Source of the DNA: Zemynaea arenosa
GTDB lineage: Bacteria > Pseudomonadota > Gammaproteobacteria > Burkholderiales > Burkholderiaceae_D
Assembly (NCBI RefSeq): GCF_004614185.1
Contig: NZ_SPVF01000252.1
Coordinates: 1-64,000 of the forward strand
DNA: 64,000 bases
Direction: 5' to 3'
Part shown: one piece after another, positions 16,663-27,537 of the stretch
How positions within the stretch are numbered: the stretch's first letter is position 1
Layout: every line of letters begins with the position of its first letter
Program-made: the position numbers and the translations under genes
Notes under the pieces: generated by a model
Databases searched by the model: none
Told to the model about the DNA's origin: nothing
Seen by the model: only the letters and a program-made list of their open reading frames with translations

Positions 16663-16788
16663 ATGAGTACGCTCACGAGATGGAATTGTGGTGAAGCTTC
16701 CGCCGTAATTCCGCTCATAGCATATGGAGCCAACGTTGCGAAGAACAATCGCCACGGCAGTCCATAATCCGTTCACGTGCTGGTTGTA

Positions 16789-16822
16789 GAAAAAAAGCCC
16801 CAGTTCGTCACTGGGGCTTTTT
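16789..16822. terminator. Bidirectional intrinsic terminator
   Basis: A perfect stem AAAAAGCCCCAG / CTGGGGCTTTTT surrounds TTCGTCA, with A/T runs on both sides. Read on the minus strand it follows the tRNA-like 3' end at 16830-16846, as terminators follow tRNA genes. Confidence 0.85.
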
Positions 16823-16829
16823 CACATTC

Positions 16830-16846
16830 TGGCGGAGAGGGTGGGA
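16830..16846 (-). other. tRNA 3'-end fragment, putative attachment site
   Basis: On the minus strand the 17-mer TCCCACCCTCTCCGCCA is a plausible T-arm/acceptor 3' end of a tRNA (tRNA-Ser-like) including CCA, and is followed after a few bases by a terminator. No tRNA body is attached; the sequence upstream diverges at once. This is the signature of the displaced 3' end left at one end of an element inserted in a tRNA gene, and implies the intact tRNA lies beyond the other end. Confidence 0.6.
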
Positions 16847-16883
16847 GCCAGAACCTGGGGCGTGAGAGCGAAAAACGCGACTT

Positions 16884-16907
16884 CATGCCCCCAAACATGC
16901 CACCAAA
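16884..16907. repeat. Tandem 12-mers, possible integrase arm-type sites
   Basis: CATGCCCCCAAA and CATGCCACCAAA stand head to tail about 40 bp inside the putative attachment site. Short direct repeats rich in TTTGG(T/G)GGCA are common beside the att sites of tRNA-specific tyrosine integrases. Confidence 0.5.
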
Positions 16908-16959
16908 CGCCAGAGCTATGCCATCCACGATGGAACCGAGGACAGTTTAACACGGCACC

Positions 16960-17358
16960 TCACGTGTCGGTGGGCGAGCGCCGGGTGCCGCCCGACAGCT
17001 CCTGCTTCCGTTTCCGCCCCTTGCCGCGTTCCTTCCGACAGAGCACTGCGCCTGCGACGATTCCATACAGGACCAATGGAACCCAGCTGCGCCACGCTCG
17101 CACCATCGAAACCTGCTCGCTCTGCCTATCGTAACGCACGAACTCCGCGGCGCCATCCGCGAAGTGCAATGCAGTCCCATCATCTTGCCAGAGCACCATG
17201 TCGCCCTGCCAGCTACGTGACAAGTGCCCCGAATAAGACGCTCCGACAAACCCAACCGTCGCCTTCATCGGATGAACCTGGCTCTCCCAAATGCTGCCGA
17301 GAGCCACGGACAGACAACCGAGTATAGCGACCGCGAGACAAACCATGAGCGTGCGCAT
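16960..17358 (-). CDS. Hypothetical membrane protein
   Basis: A 132-residue protein with a good AAGGAG site 7 bp before ATG 17358. It has an N-terminal hydrophobic segment (LMVCLAVAILGCLSVALG), about 65 extracytoplasmic residues including DMVLWQDDGTALHFADG, a second hydrophobic segment (WVPLVLYGIVAGAVL) and a strongly basic C-terminal tail. I do not recognise the family. It is the first gene inside the proposed element end and follows the cusCBA operon on the same strand, about 95 bp downstream. Confidence 0.6.
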   Translation of the reverse strand: MRTLMVCLAVAILGCLSVALGSIWESQVHPMKATVGFVGASYSGHLSRSWQGDMVLWQDDGTALHFADGAAEFVRYDRQSEQVSMVRAWRSWVPLVLYGIVAGAVLCRKERGKGRKRKQELSGGTRRSPTDT

Positions 17359-17453
17359 ACGTCCACTCCTTGACTAGAAATCACCAAGTCTGCAATGCCA
17401 GGTGCCCGGCGTAATGAGGCATCACAAGAATGAATTCGGACGAAGTTGCTTGC

Positions 17454-20400
17454 CTACTGTGCCGCAACCACCGCCTCTGGGGACAACGGTGTACGTCGTG
17501 CTGTAGAAGAGCGCTTCCTCAGCAAGTAGTACCCCGCCGGGATCACAAACATCGACACCAGCGGCGCCGTGATCATGCCACCGACCATCGGCGCCGCGAT
17601 CCGCTGCATGACATCCGATCCAGTGCCGCTGCCCACCATCACCGGCACCAGGCCAGCCAGGATCACCGCCACAGTCATCGCCTTGGGCCGCACGCGCAGC
17701 ACGGCGCCGGCCGCAATCGCCTGCAGCAGGTCGGACACTCCACTCTTGCCCTGCCCCTCCGCGTCTTCCCAGGCGTGCTTCACGTACAGCAGCATGATGA
17801 CTCCAAACTCGGCCGAGACCCCCGCCAGCGCAATGAACCCGACACCACTGGCTACCGAGAGGTGATAGCCAAGCAGCCACATCAGCCAAGCGCCGCCCGC
17901 CAGCGCGAACGGCAACGTGGCCATGATCAGCAGCGCTTCATCCCAGCGGCGGAAAGTCAGGTACAACAGCCCCGCGATCAGCAGCAGTGTGACCGGCACC
18001 ACGATGCGCAGCCGCGCCATGGCCCGCTCCAGGTATTCGAACTGGCCCGACCACGCCACCGAATAACCGGGCGGGAGAACTACCTCACGGGCGACGACAC
18101 GCTGCAGATCGGCCACTACGGAGCCGAGGTCACGGTCGCGGATATCCACGTACACCCAGCCGGACAGGCGTGCGTTCTCACTCTTGATCATGGGTGGGCC
18201 ATCGGCTACGCGAATTTCGGCCAGGTCGGCCAGCCGCAACTGCGCGCCGCGCGAGGTCAGCACCGGTAGCTGGCGCAGCGCGTCCACGGAATCGCGCAGC
18301 TCGCGCGGGTAGCGCACGTTGATCGGGAAGCGCTGCAGGCCTTCCACGGTCTCACCCACGTTATCCCCGCCGACGGCTGCCGCGACGACGCTCTGCACGT
18401 CGGCCACGTTCATGCCATAACGGGCTGCACGAGCGCGATCGATCTGGATGTCCACATAGCGGCCGCCATTCAAGCGCTCGGCCAACGCCGAGGACACGCC
18501 CGACACCTGCTTGACCACCCGCTCGACCTGCGCTGCCACCCGGTCAATCTCCACGAGACTGGGTCCGGAGATCTTGATTCCGACCGGGCTCTTGACGCCC
18601 GTGGCCAGCATGTCGATCCGATTCCGGATGGGCGGCACCCACACATTGGCCAGGCCCGGGACCTTGACCACCCGGTCCAGCTCCTCCGTCAGGCGCGCCA
18701 TCGTCATTCCCGGCCGCCACTGGTCACGCGGCTTGAACTGGATGGTGGTCTCGAACATCTCCAGCGGTGCCGGGTCGGTGGCCGATTCGGCCCGTCCTGC
18801 CTTGCCAAACACGGTCGCCACCTCCGGCACCGTCTTGATCAGGCGGTCCGTCAGCTGCAGGAGCTCGGCCGCCTTGCCAGCCGAGAGGCCGGGCAGCGCC
18901 GACGGCATGTACAGCAGATCGCCTTCGTCCAGCATGGGTAGGAATTCGCTGCCCAACCGGTTGACCGGCCACACCGTGCCCGCGGCCAGGATGGCGGCGG
19001 CCACCAGGGTCGTCTTGGGGCGACGCAGGACAGCGGCGAGCAGCGGGCGGTATGCCGCAATCAGCATCCGGCTCACCGGATTGTCCTGCTCTGCTGGGAT
19101 GCGGCCCCGGATCAGGTAGCCCATCATGACCGGCACCAGGGAAATCGACAGCCCCGCAGCGGCGGCCATCGCATACGTCTTGGTATAGGCAAGCGGTGCA
19201 AACAGGCGACCTTCCTGCGCCCCCAGCGCAAACACCGGGACGAAGGACAGCACGATGATCAACAATGAGAAGAACAGCGCCGGTCCGACCTCTGCGGCCG
19301 CATCCCCGATCACGCGCCAGCGCTCCTCCCCCTCCAACGCGGCGTCTGGATGCGCGTGGGACCACGCTTCCAGGTGTTTGTGCGCGTTCTCGATCAGCAC
19401 CACCGCGCCATCGACCATCGCGCCGATGGCGATCGCGATACCGCCGAGCGACATGATGTTGGCGTTCACACCTTGGTAGTACATGACGATGTACGCAGAA
19501 AGCACGCCCAGCGGCAGGCAGACGATGGCCACCAGCGCGGAGCGCAGGTGGAATAGGAACAGCGCGCACACCAGTGCCACCACGAAAAACTCTTCGAGCA
19601 GCTTGTGCTCCAGATTCTGCACCGCGCGGTCGATCAGCTGCGAGCGGTCATAGGTGGTCACGATCTCCACGCCCGGCGGCAGGCTGGCCTTGAGCGTGGC
19701 GAGGCGCGCCTTGACGGCGGCAATCGCGGCGCGCGCGTTCTTGCCAGAGCGGAGAATCACCACGCCACCCGCGACTTCGCCCTGCCCGTTCAGCTCCGCG
19801 ATCCCGCGCCGCATTTCGGGGCCAACCTGAATGCGCGCGACGGCGCCCAGTTGGACTGGCACTCCGGTCTCGCTGGCCGTCAGCGGGATCGCACGGAAAT
19901 CGTCCAGCGAGCGCAGGTAGCCGGAGCTGCGAACCATGTACTCCGCCTCGCCCGCTTCGAGCACCGCCCCGCCGCTTTCCTGATTGGCCCTGGCCAGCGC
20001 CTCCAGCACCATCGCATGCGTGATGCCGTAGGCGCGCATGCGATCCGGATCGAGCACCACCTGGTACTGGCGCACCATCCCGCCGATGCTGGCAACCTCC
20101 GAAACGTCGGGCACGGACTTCAGCTCGAATTTGAGGAACCAGTCCTGCAGGGCGCGCAGTTGCGAAAGGTCATGCCGGCCGGTGCGGTCGACCAGCGCAT
20201 ATTCGAAGACCCAGCCGACCCCCGTGGCATCCGGCCCGAGCGCAGGGCGCGCCTGGACCGGAAGGCGTCCCTGTACCTGGTTGAGGTACTCCAGCACGCG
20301 CGTGCGCGCCCAGTAAGGGTCGGTGCCATCCTCGAACAGCACGTAGACGAACGAGTCGCCGAAGAACGAGTAGCCGCGCACCGTCTTCGCACCCGGCACG

Positions 20401-20624
20401 GACATCATGGTAGTAGTGAGCGGATAAGTGACCTGGTTCTCGACAATCTGCGGTGCCTGGCCAGGCCAGGTTGTGCGGATGATGACCTGCACATCGGACA
20501 GGTCGGGCAGCGCATCCACGGGGATGCGGGCCACTGACCAGATACCCCAGCCAGCTATCGCCACCGCCGCCACCAGCACCATGATGCGGTGCGCGATCGA
20601 CCAGCGGATCACGCGGGCGATCAT
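17454..20624 (-). CDS. cusA: CusA-type Cu(I)/Ag(I) RND efflux pump
   Basis: A 1056-residue inner membrane RND transporter with twelve predicted membrane spans and two large periplasmic loops. The TM4 motif [15 protein letters not shown] is the copper/silver (HME4-like) type. The periplasmic Met sites of CusA are recognisable: [12 protein letters not shown] and [16 protein letters not shown]. It would use proton influx to drive monovalent copper or silver from cytoplasm or periplasm through CusB and CusC. Its start overlaps the cusB stop by 4 bp, so translation is coupled. It is last in a long leftward copper operon. Confidence 0.95.
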   Translation of the reverse strand: MIARVIRWSIAHRIMVLVAAVAIAGWGIWSVARIPVDALPDLSDVQVIIRTTWPGQAPQIVENQVTYPLTTTMMSVPGAKTVRGYSFFGDSFVYVLFEDGTDPYWARTRVLEYLNQVQGRLPVQARPALGPDATGVGWVFEYALVDRTGRHDLSQLRALQDWFLKFELKSVPDVSEVASIGGMVRQYQVVLDPDRMRAYGITHAMVLEALARANQESGGAVLEAGEAEYMVRSSGYLRSLDDFRAIPLTASETGVPVQLGAVARIQVGPEMRRGIAELNGQGEVAGGVVILRSGKNARAAIAAVKARLATLKASLPPGVEIVTTYDRSQLIDRAVQNLEHKLLEEFFVVALVCALFLFHLRSALVAIVCLPLGVLSAYIVMYYQGVNANIMSLGGIAIAIGAMVDGAVVLIENAHKHLEAWSHAHPDAALEGEERWRVIGDAAAEVGPALFFSLLIIVLSFVPVFALGAQEGRLFAPLAYTKTYAMAAAAGLSISLVPVMMGYLIRGRIPAEQDNPVSRMLIAAYRPLLAAVLRRPKTTLVAAAILAAGTVWPVNRLGSEFLPMLDEGDLLYMPSALPGLSAGKAAELLQLTDRLIKTVPEVATVFGKAGRAESATDPAPLEMFETTIQFKPRDQWRPGMTMARLTEELDRVVKVPGLANVWVPPIRNRIDMLATGVKSPVGIKISGPSLVEIDRVAAQVERVVKQVSGVSSALAERLNGGRYVDIQIDRARAARYGMNVADVQSVVAAAVGGDNVGETVEGLQRFPINVRYPRELRDSVDALRQLPVLTSRGAQLRLADLAEIRVADGPPMIKSENARLSGWVYVDIRDRDLGSVVADLQRVVAREVVLPPGYSVAWSGQFEYLERAMARLRIVVPVTLLLIAGLLYLTFRRWDEALLIMATLPFALAGGAWLMWLLGYHLSVASGVGFIALAGVSAEFGVIMLLYVKHAWEDAEGQGKSGVSDLLQAIAAGAVLRVRPKAMTVAVILAGLVPVMVGSGTGSDVMQRIAAPMVGGMITAPLVSMFVIPAGYYLLRKRSSTARRTPLSPEAVVAAQ

Positions 20625-22237
20625 CGCGACGCTCCCGGGTGAGCGCTGTGGTCATGTGGCGCCGGCGGTGACGTCGGCGTTTGAAGCGGCGCAGGCGCTG
20701 GGGTGGCTGAGGCCGGTCGCGGTGGCGTCCCCGCCGGGGCCGCCGTCTGCACCCGGATGCTGGTGATTTCATAACGGTGGCCCGCGCCCTGCCTGAATGT
20801 GAAGTCCACGTTTGCGCCCACGGCCACTCCGGCGGGCAGGCCGCCTGCGGGTGGCAGGAAACCCATCGTCATCGCCGGCCACTTCATGCTCGGTACCGGA
20901 CCGTGCGAGATCGTGATCTCGTCCGGCCCCACCTTGTCGATTCTTCCGCTGGCTCGATGCGTCGCTTCCGCCGACTGGCGCTCACCTGACGGTTTGCCCT
21001 CCTTTGCGGGCGGGGATGCCGGCTCCATCCGCCGCAATGCGCCGCGCAGGCTGGCCTCCGAATCGATCAGGAACTGGCCCGACGCGACGACCCGCTGGCC
21101 AGCGCTGAGACCTTTGCGGATCTCGGTTTCGCCATTCGCCTCTCTGCCCACCAGAACTTCGGTCGGCAGGAAACGGCCTTGCTCCTGCGCGACAATCACA
21201 ACATCGCGTTGGCCGGTACGGATCACCGCTTCCGACGGCACCACCAGCATGTGCCCCGCCTGCAGAGCTTGAGCGCTGACATTGGCAAACATCCCCGGCG
21301 TGAGCTCGCCCGCTTCGTTGGCAACCGTGACCCGCGCCACCAGCGTGCGCGTGGCCGCGCTCACCTGAGGAAGCAACGCTTCCACGCGGCCGGCGAAGGT
21401 CTTGCCGGGGTAGGCTGGCGCCGTGACCTGCACGGCACTCCCCGGCCGCACGCTGGCCGCAGCTGTCTCCGGCACTTCCGCATTCACCCATACCCGCCGC
21501 AAACCGTTAATGGTCACCAGAGGCGCTCCGGTTGCCACCGTCATGCCATCCCGCGCCACCAGTTCGGTCACGATGCCTGCTGCAGGTGCGGTGACCGTCA
21601 CCCGGCGCAGCACGCGCGCGCTGCCCGCCACCTGCCGCACCTGATCGTCCGTCATCCCCGCCAGCCGCATGCGCTGCAGGGCTGCGTCCAGCAGGCCGGG
21701 CTCCGGCGCGGCCATGCGCTTGATCGCCAGATAGTCCTCCTGGGCCGCCACCCATTCCGGCACGTACAGGTCGAACAGCGGCTGCCCCTTGCGGACCGGC
21801 TCCAGCGCGGCCCGCACATGCAGGCGCTCGATGAAGCCGTTGCTGCGCGCCGTCACCAGTACCCGGTCGCGTTCATCGTAGGCGACGTTGCCGACCCACT
21901 GCGCACTGGCGCCTACAGCCGCTTCCCGCACCTCGGCCAGCCTGACGCCGAGGCTCTGTTGCACGCCCGGACTGATGGCAACGCCGCTGCCTGCCACCTG
22001 TTCGTCCGCATACACCGGCACCAGATCCATGTCCATGTAGGGTGATTTGCCCGGCTTGTCGAAGCGCTGGCCTGGCACCATCGGATCCTGCCAGTACAGG
22101 ATGCGGCGCCCACTCGCAGCCGCGGGCACGGATGTTTGCTTGACCGCCGACTGCTGACCAAGGCGGTAACCGCCATAGCCCAGGGCCGCCGCCATCAGCA
22201 GCGTCCCGGCGCACAATACAGCGATACGGGTATTCAT
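20621..22237 (-). CDS. cusB: CusB membrane-fusion protein with N-terminal metal domain and C-terminal CusF domain
   Basis: A 538-residue periplasmic adaptor. After the N-terminal anchor it has a heavy-metal-binding block ([23 protein letters not shown]), then the hairpin, lipoyl and beta-barrel domains usual for CusB ([35 protein letters not shown]). About residues 430-500 form a fused CusF-like domain ([29 protein letters not shown]) containing the His, Trp, Met and Met copper ligands of CusF. A His-containing Pro/Ala tail ends the protein. Fusion of chaperone and adaptor makes it longer than typical CusB (about 400). It overlaps cusA and cusC by 4 bp each. Confidence 0.94.
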   Translation of the reverse strand: MNTRIAVLCAGTLLMAAALGYGGYRLGQQSAVKQTSVPAAASGRRILYWQDPMVPGQRFDKPGKSPYMDMDLVPVYADEQVAGSGVAISPGVQQSLGVRLAEVREAAVGASAQWVGNVAYDERDRVLVTARSNGFIERLHVRAALEPVRKGQPLFDLYVPEWVAAQEDYLAIKRMAAPEPGLLDAALQRMRLAGMTDDQVRQVAGSARVLRRVTVTAPAAGIVTELVARDGMTVATGAPLVTINGLRRVWVNAEVPETAAASVRPGSAVQVTAPAYPGKTFAGRVEALLPQVSAATRTLVARVTVANEAGELTPGMFANVSAQALQAGHMLVVPSEAVIRTGQRDVVIVAQEQGRFLPTEVLVGREANGETEIRKGLSAGQRVVASGQFLIDSEASLRGALRRMEPASPPAKEGKPSGERQSAEATHRASGRIDKVGPDEITISHGPVPSMKWPAMTMGFLPPAGGLPAGVAVGANVDFTFRQGAGHRYEITSIRVQTAAPAGTPPRPASATPAPAPLQTPTSPPAPHDHSAHPGASR

Positions 22238-23535
22238 CGCGCCTCCGGCAGAGAGTTAGAAGGGAACAGGAAGTTCAGGCGCGCCCACAGCCGCGCGGTT
22301 TCCGATTCCAACTGCAAGGTCTGCAGGCGTGTGTCCAGGGCGGCCGCGCGGGCGCTCAACACGTCCGTGAGCGGTGCCTGGCCGCCTCGGTAGGCCACGG
22401 CGATGGCTTCCACGCGCTCTTGCGCCAGCGGCATCAATTCCGTGCGATAGCGGTTCAGCCGCGCGAGACCGGAACGCCAATCGCCGATCTGGCTGCGCGC
22501 TTCCGCCGCATGCATGCGCAGCGCTTCCTCCCGCTCCGCGTGCGCTTGCTCCGCCATGGCGACGCGCGCCGCCACTTCGCGGTCCTGCCGGTTCCTGCGA
22601 TCCCAGCGCAGTGGCACCGCAACCCCGAACGAGACCATGTCGGGATAGCCTGGACCGCGCTGCTGGTAGGCGAACTCAACCCGCCAGTCCGGGCGGGCCT
22701 CGGCCGCCGCCAGCCGCGCCTCCGTGCGCGCGAGGTTCTCGGACTTGTCCAGCACCGTCACTTCGGGATGGTGATCCAGCTGCTCCGGCAAGGTGTCCGG
22801 ATTGTGGCTGATGCGGGTCAAGTCGGGAACACCCGAGGCCACCGCGTCGGAAGCCGGGCCGATCCAGCGGGCCAGCACATCGCGGGCATTCTCGCGCTGG
22901 CGGTGAATGGTGGCGGCGCGGTCACGCATCTGCGCCGCGGCACTGCGTGCGGCCAGCAAGTCGCCCCGCGTCGAGCGGCCGCCGCGGAAAGCAGCATCCT
23001 GCGCCAGCACCTGGTCGTCCGCCTGGCGCACAGCCTGGTCGACGACATCGGTCATCTGCTGGCCATAGTAAAGATCGAGCCACGCGAGCGCCGTGTCGCG
23101 CGCGATCGCCGCTTCCGCCACGCGCCGCTCGGCCACCGTACGCTCGGCCATCCGGTCATAGCGCTCGCCCCGCAAGGCGCGCTTGCCTGCACCGGGCAGC
23201 TCCTGCTCGATGCCGATCCGGCGCATGGTCATGTTGTCCCTGCCCAGTGAATACTTGTCGGGGCCATTGAAAGGGATGTTGTCAACACCCGCCTTGAGCA
23301 TCGGATCGGGCAACTGGCGCGCAGCGACCGCCAGGTCGCGCGCGGCCTGCGCGGCGGCATCCTGCCCGCGCAGCTGATAGGAGCGGTCGAGCGCCCGCTT
23401 CTGGGCCTCCGCCAAAGTAAGTTCACGTGTCTGCGCATGAACAGGGGTGTGCAATATCGGGGCCAACGCCAACGCGCAAAGCATGGCCGGCACTCCGCGG
23501 CGGCACAGCGCCGCAATAACGATCGGGAACAACAT
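22234..23535 (-). CDS. cusC: CusC-like outer membrane channel (TolC family)
   Basis: Start placed at ATG 23535 with GGAGA 5 bp upstream; this gives a clean signal peptide (ALALAPILHTPVHAQ) and 433 residues. The body is the coiled, Ala/Arg-rich TolC repeat pattern (LTLAEAQKRALDRSYQL; DNMTMRRIGIEQELPG; AYRGGQAPLTDVLSARAAAL). It forms the outer membrane exit duct of the CusCBA complex. Its stop overlaps the cusB start by 4 bp. Confidence 0.9.
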   Translation of the reverse strand: MLFPIVIAALCRRGVPAMLCALALAPILHTPVHAQTRELTLAEAQKRALDRSYQLRGQDAAAQAARDLAVAARQLPDPMLKAGVDNIPFNGPDKYSLGRDNMTMRRIGIEQELPGAGKRALRGERYDRMAERTVAERRVAEAAIARDTALAWLDLYYGQQMTDVVDQAVRQADDQVLAQDAAFRGGRSTRGDLLAARSAAAQMRDRAATIHRQRENARDVLARWIGPASDAVASGVPDLTRISHNPDTLPEQLDHHPEVTVLDKSENLARTEARLAAAEARPDWRVEFAYQQRGPGYPDMVSFGVAVPLRWDRRNRQDREVAARVAMAEQAHAEREEALRMHAAEARSQIGDWRSGLARLNRYRTELMPLAQERVEAIAVAYRGGQAPLTDVLSARAAALDTRLQTLQLESETARLWARLNFLFPSNSLPEAR

Positions 23536-23608
23536 AACATCTCCAGATGCAGGGAACACAGCACCGGCGCGCGACGCACCGGCACACCGTGACGAGCAAG
23601 AGGAGTGG

Positions 23609-24004
23609 CTAATTGCGCAGGCAGCAGTGCCTGATAGAGATGGGGGGAGCGGCGCCGGGAGCCAAGAGGAAGGCCAGCGGCGCCGCCCGGGGCTCAAGCG
23701 GCGCAACGTCGATGGGAGCGATGGACTGCACCAGCGTGGCGGGAATGAATGGCATGACCGGTGGCTGCGCTGACACTTCCGCCGACTGTGAACCTACTTG
23801 CCCATGAGCGTGACACAGGCCGGGATTATTGACGTCGTGCTGCGGGCAGCAAGACTTGTGCATGACCTGTGCTTGCGCAGCCGCCTGGGCGAGTGCACGC
23901 CCCAGCTCTGGACAGCTGTAGCTGGCCAGGGCAATTTGGGTAAACAGCATGCTCACGAGCGCCACCAGGGCAGTGAGCACGCGGAGGCGGCGTGTGCGAT
24001 TCAT
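23609..24004 (-). CDS. Small secreted Cys/His-containing protein of the copper operon
   Basis: Start at ATG 24004 (MNRTRRLRV) gives 131 residues with a signal peptide (LTALVALVSMLFTQIALAS). The mature part has SYSCPEL, HKSCCPQHDVNNPGLCHAH and a C-terminal HCCLRN, all plausible metal ligands. It resembles the DUF2946/CzcI-like class of small periplasmic proteins found with efflux genes. It sits between a Met-rich periplasmic protein and cusC, with 73-90 bp gaps on either side. Function is inferred from context only. Confidence 0.65.
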   Translation of the reverse strand: MNRTRRLRVLTALVALVSMLFTQIALASYSCPELGRALAQAAAQAQVMHKSCCPQHDVNNPGLCHAHGQVGSQSAEVSAQPPVMPFIPATLVQSIAPIDVAPLEPRAAPLAFLLAPGAAPPISIRHCCLRN

Positions 24005-24093
24005 TGGTCGGGCATCACGATACCAGCTTGGCCTTTGTATGTCGAGCAACTAGTCCGGTTCAGTAAGGCGGCTGACAGCGCCGGGCCAGTCTG

Positions 24094-24438
24094 TCACTTG
24101 CAGTTCTCATCCATCATCTTCATACGCTGACGCCTTTGTTCAGCGGACATGCCCTTCATTTCCTTTTTGGCCATTCGGTCCCGTTCAGTCGACGACTTGG
24201 TCCCCATCATCTTGCGATGCATCTCGCACATGGCCGTCATGTCCATCATGCTTCCATTGGCCGGTTTGGTACGGTTGTCCGCCCCTGCTTGCGGCGGCGT
24301 GGACTCCTGTTTCGGCTGGCCCGCGGCGGCGGCCGTGTCATGCTGATGGTCATGCTGCGCTTCCTGCGCTACCACACCACCGGACGCAAGCACCGCCACC
24401 ACAGCGGTTGCCACCATAAAGCGAATCGTCGTTTTCAT
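24094..24438 (-). CDS. Secreted His/Met-rich protein
   Basis: A 114-residue protein with signal peptide (cleavage near VVAQ), then EAQHDHQHD and a helical Met/Lys-rich domain (GSMMDMTAMCEMHRKMMG, MKGMSAEQRRQRMKMMDENCK). Met and His density suggests Cu(I)/Ag(I) binding in the periplasm. Its start overlaps the end of the upstream membrane protein by 4 bp. No named family is recognised. Confidence 0.7.
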   Translation of the reverse strand: MKTTIRFMVATAVVAVLASGGVVAQEAQHDHQHDTAAAAGQPKQESTPPQAGADNRTKPANGSMMDMTAMCEMHRKMMGTKSSTERDRMAKKEMKGMSAEQRRQRMKMMDENCK

Positions 24439-24935
24439 ATGCCCTCCTTCGAAAAGTTTATCCCCTCACGCCAGTACAAGACCGTTGCTACGATCCACGG
24501 CACCGGCAACCCTAACAACACCCAGCGGAAATCCGATGCGATGGCGAAATTGACCGCGATCATTGGTCCGATCGATGCGATGCCTGACGCAGCAATCGCC
24601 ACCAATGTCCCCGGCACGCGCCTGCGCATGCTGGTCGCCGCGACAAAACACGTCAGGATGGCGGTGGCGATGATGTAGCCACCGAGTACCGCAAATACTT
24701 TGGGCAGCCACCTGCCAAGCCCCGGCATCGCTCCCGAGATGACAGAGGCTTGCACGCCCATATACCGCAAGTCCTCCGGCAGCAGCGCCGGTCGGAACAG
24801 CACAAAGTACACGCCGACACCGGCCACGATGGCACCGCCGGACATCAACACTCCCCAGGCCGGCACTTGCAGCTTCACTACACGTTTCCCCCGTCGCGTT
24901 CCCGGCACAGCACGGTAATGGCTTGCTGGACTCAA
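24435..24935 (-). CDS. Four-helix inner membrane protein, unknown
   Basis: A 166-residue protein with four hydrophobic segments (about residues 26-47, 75-97, 105-130, 140-155) and a basic N-terminus. It overlaps the Cu-ATPase stop and the downstream Met-rich protein start by 4 bp each, which supports its reality and its place in copper handling. No family recognised. Confidence 0.7.
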   Translation of the reverse strand: MSPASHYRAVPGTRRGKRVVKLQVPAWGVLMSGGAIVAGVGVYFVLFRPALLPEDLRYMGVQASVISGAMPGLGRWLPKVFAVLGGYIIATAILTCFVAATSMRRRVPGTLVAIAASGIASIGPMIAVNFAIASDFRWVLLGLPVPWIVATVLYWREGINFSKEGI

Positions 24936-27247
24936 GACCCGCTCCCCTGCCCTGCGCGGCTGCGCCGCAGACGCGACGCGTTGGTGACCACCGACACCGA
25001 ACTCAGGCTCATGGCGAGGGCGGCGATCATCGGTGACAGCAACTGCCCCGTGAATGGATACAGCAGGCCCGCCGCCAATGGGATGCCAAGCGCGTTATAG
25101 AGGAATGCGAAGGCCAGGTTCTGATGCATGTTACGCACTGTCGCCCGCGAAATGTCGCGCGCCCGCGCGATCGCGCGCAAGTCGCCCTTGACCAGGGTGA
25201 GGTGGGCGCTGTTGATGGCCACATCGGTCCCGGTTCCCATGGCGATGCCCACATCGGCTTTGGCCAGCGCCGGCGCATCGTTGATGCCGTCCCCCGCCAT
25301 CGCAACGATCCGCCCCTCGGCCTGGAACCGTTCGACCAGCGCCAGCTTGTCGGCCGGCTTGACCTCCCCGTACACCTCGCTGATTCCGAGCCGCTGGCCG
25401 ACCGAGCGCGCGGTCGTCACCCCATCGCCGGTCGCCATCACCACCCGCAGTCCGGACTCGCGCAGACGGGTCAGCGCCTCGGCGGTGGTGCCCTTGACGG
25501 GATCGGCCACCGCCAACAGCCCGGCCAGCTGTCCCGCACGGGCCAGGTACATCACACTGGCGCCTTCAGCGCGCAACGTTTCGGCCTCGCCCTGCAGCGG
25601 CCGCCAATCGACGCCCTCGGCGTCCATCAGGGCGGTATTGCCAAGGGCCAGGGACTGGCCATTCACGAGTCCGCGCACGCCGATACCACTGGCCGACTCG
25701 AAGCTGTCCGGCTTGGCCAAGGCGAGACCCCGGCGGCGTGCCTCTTCCACAATCGCGTGGGCCAGGGGATGTTCGCTGCCCTGGTCCAGGCTGGCGGCGA
25801 GGGTGAGAACCTCATCTTCAGTGACATTGGCCGCACCGATGACCCGACTGAACGCTGGCCGCCCTTCAGTCAGCGTGCCGGTCTTGTCCACGATGAGCGT
25901 GTCCACCGTGCGCAGCGATTCGATGGCCGCCGCGTCCCGGAACAGGACGCCCTGCGTCGCGGCCTGGCCTGTGGCCGCCATCACCGACATTGGCGTGGCC
26001 AGCCCGAGCGCGCACGGACAAGCGATGATCAGGACCGCGACCGCGTTCACAAAGCCGTAGTTCCAGCTCGGATCGGGACCCCACAGGCCCCAACCAACCA
26101 GAGTCAACAGCGCCACCGCCACGACCACCATCACGAAATAGCCAGCTACCACGTCAGCCAGCCGCTGCATCGGCGCCCGCGAACGCTGGGCCTGAGCCAC
26201 CATCTGAACGATCTGCGACAGCATGGTGGCGGCGCCAACTTTGTCGGCACGCATGACCAGCGCACCGCTCGTATTCACGGTGGCGCCAATCACTTTGTCG
26301 CCGGGCCGTTTGGTGACCGGAACGGGCTCGCCGGTTAGCATCGCTTCATCGACCGCGCTCTCGCCTTCGAGGACTTCGCCATCGACCGGCACCTTCTCGC
26401 CCGGCCGCACCCGCAGCACGTCCCCCACCTGCACTTCGGACAGCGCCACATCCGCTTCGCTGCCATCCTGCGCGATGCGCCGGGCCGTCTTGGGAGCCAA
26501 GCCCAGTAGTGACTTGATCGCCGCGGAGGTCTCGGCCCGGGCCCGCAGTTCCAGGATCTGTCCCAGCAGCGTCAGTGACACGATCACGGCCGCAGCCTCG
26601 AAGTACACGCCAACCTTGCCGTTCATCCGGAAAGCCGGTGGGAACAGCTCCGGCAGGAACGTGGCGAGGACGCTGTACCCATAAGCTGCGGCAGTGCCAA
26701 TTCCGATCAGCGTCCACATGTTGGGACGCAAATGATGCACCGACTCCCAGCCGCGCCGGAAGAACGGCCAGCCGGACCAGAGCACGACAGGCGTGCCGAG
26801 TGCAAATTCGATCAGGTTTTGCCCTGGAACGCCGCCGTTCTCAAGGCGGTGCCCCAGCATGGCCAAGGCCGTAACCAGGACCGTCAGCGGGAGGGTCCAC
26901 CAGAAACGCCGCCGAAAATCGGCGAGTTCGGGGTTCTCCTGCTCATCCAGCGAGGGGAGCATGGGCTCCAGCGTCATACCGCAAATGGGGCAGTTTCCGG
27001 GGGCATTCTGTCGGATCTGCGGGTGCATCGGGCAGGTGTACACCGTCCCGGGCGCGGCGGCCGTCGCCGGGCTCACCTGGTGCGTGGCCTTGGCGTTGGG
27101 AGAATCATGCGAGTGATCCCGATGGCCTGCGTGACCATCGGGACGGTGTGCATGGCCACTCGTGTGGCCATGCTCATGGCCGGCATGACCGGCCGCGGCG
27201 GGACCGTCATGCGTATCCTGCATGGTGTGTTTGGGGTGTCCACTCAT
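24932..27247 (-). CDS. Cu(I)-translocating P1B-type ATPase with His-rich N-terminus
   Basis: Start at ATG 27247 (MSGHPKH), overlapping the previous gene by 4 bp, gives 771 residues. The N-terminus is a long His/Gly stretch followed by a heavy-metal-binding [27 protein letters not shown] domain-type block instead of a classical HMA domain. The core shows TGEPVPV, the copper-type membrane motif [11 protein letters not shown], phosphorylation site [15 protein letters not shown] and [11 protein letters not shown]. It exports Cu(I) or Ag(I) from cytoplasm to periplasm, feeding periplasmic oxidases and CusCBA. Names used elsewhere include copA, copF and silP; copA is reserved here for the multicopper oxidase. 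It is central in the leftward operon. Confidence 0.94.
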   Translation of the reverse strand: MSGHPKHTMQDTHDGPAAAGHAGHEHGHTSGHAHRPDGHAGHRDHSHDSPNAKATHQVSPATAAAPGTVYTCPMHPQIRQNAPGNCPICGMTLEPMLPSLDEQENPELADFRRRFWWTLPLTVLVTALAMLGHRLENGGVPGQNLIEFALGTPVVLWSGWPFFRRGWESVHHLRPNMWTLIGIGTAAAYGYSVLATFLPELFPPAFRMNGKVGVYFEAAAVIVSLTLLGQILELRARAETSAAIKSLLGLAPKTARRIAQDGSEADVALSEVQVGDVLRVRPGEKVPVDGEVLEGESAVDEAMLTGEPVPVTKRPGDKVIGATVNTSGALVMRADKVGAATMLSQIVQMVAQAQRSRAPMQRLADVVAGYFVMVVVAVALLTLVGWGLWGPDPSWNYGFVNAVAVLIIACPCALGLATPMSVMAATGQAATQGVLFRDAAAIESLRTVDTLIVDKTGTLTEGRPAFSRVIGAANVTEDEVLTLAASLDQGSEHPLAHAIVEEARRRGLALAKPDSFESASGIGVRGLVNGQSLALGNTALMDAEGVDWRPLQGEAETLRAEGASVMYLARAGQLAGLLAVADPVKGTTAEALTRLRESGLRVVMATGDGVTTARSVGQRLGISEVYGEVKPADKLALVERFQAEGRIVAMAGDGINDAPALAKADVGIAMGTGTDVAINSAHLTLVKGDLRAIARARDISRATVRNMHQNLAFAFLYNALGIPLAAGLLYPFTGQLLSPMIAALAMSLSSVSVVTNASRLRRSRAGQGSGS

Positions 27248-27537
27248 GGATGCCCCGCGCGCCGCGCGCTCAGTCGTTGAGCCGCCAGCCAATGCGCCAC
27301 CGCCTGAAACACCGCAGCAAACGCGAGCGTCCACAGGAACATCACGGCCGCGGCCAGGCAGAACCCGCGCCAATCGAAGGCGGCATTGGATTTCAGTATG
27401 CGGAAGTCCAGCCCGTGAAACAGACTGTTCATGAAGACCAGGAACTGGTCCGGAAACGCCGCGGCCGTGAGTGTGCACAGCGCGTAGAAGAGCACTGCCG
27501 TGACGGCCAGTGCGAGGGAATTACGCCACGTGTTCAT
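27244..27537 (-). CDS. DUF5676 family membrane protein
   Basis: ATG 27537 ([12 protein letters not shown]) gives 97 residues with two membrane segments separated by [18 protein letters not shown]. The NSLFHGLD block with following FDWRGF is the DUF5676 pattern. These small proteins are often encoded next to copper ATPases; their role is unknown. It overlaps the ATPase start by 4 bp and the methyltransferase-like gene by 17 bp. Confidence 0.75.
   Translation of the reverse strand: MNTWRNSLALAVTAVLFYALCTLTAAAFPDQFLVFMNSLFHGLDFRILKSNAAFDWRGFCLAAAVMFLWTLAFAAVFQAVAHWLAAQRLSARRAGHP

Noticed and set aside
16884-16958. Integrase gene remnant beside the attachment site
   Set aside because: Only repeats are present; no frame here encodes integrase motifs such as R-H-x-x-R-Y.
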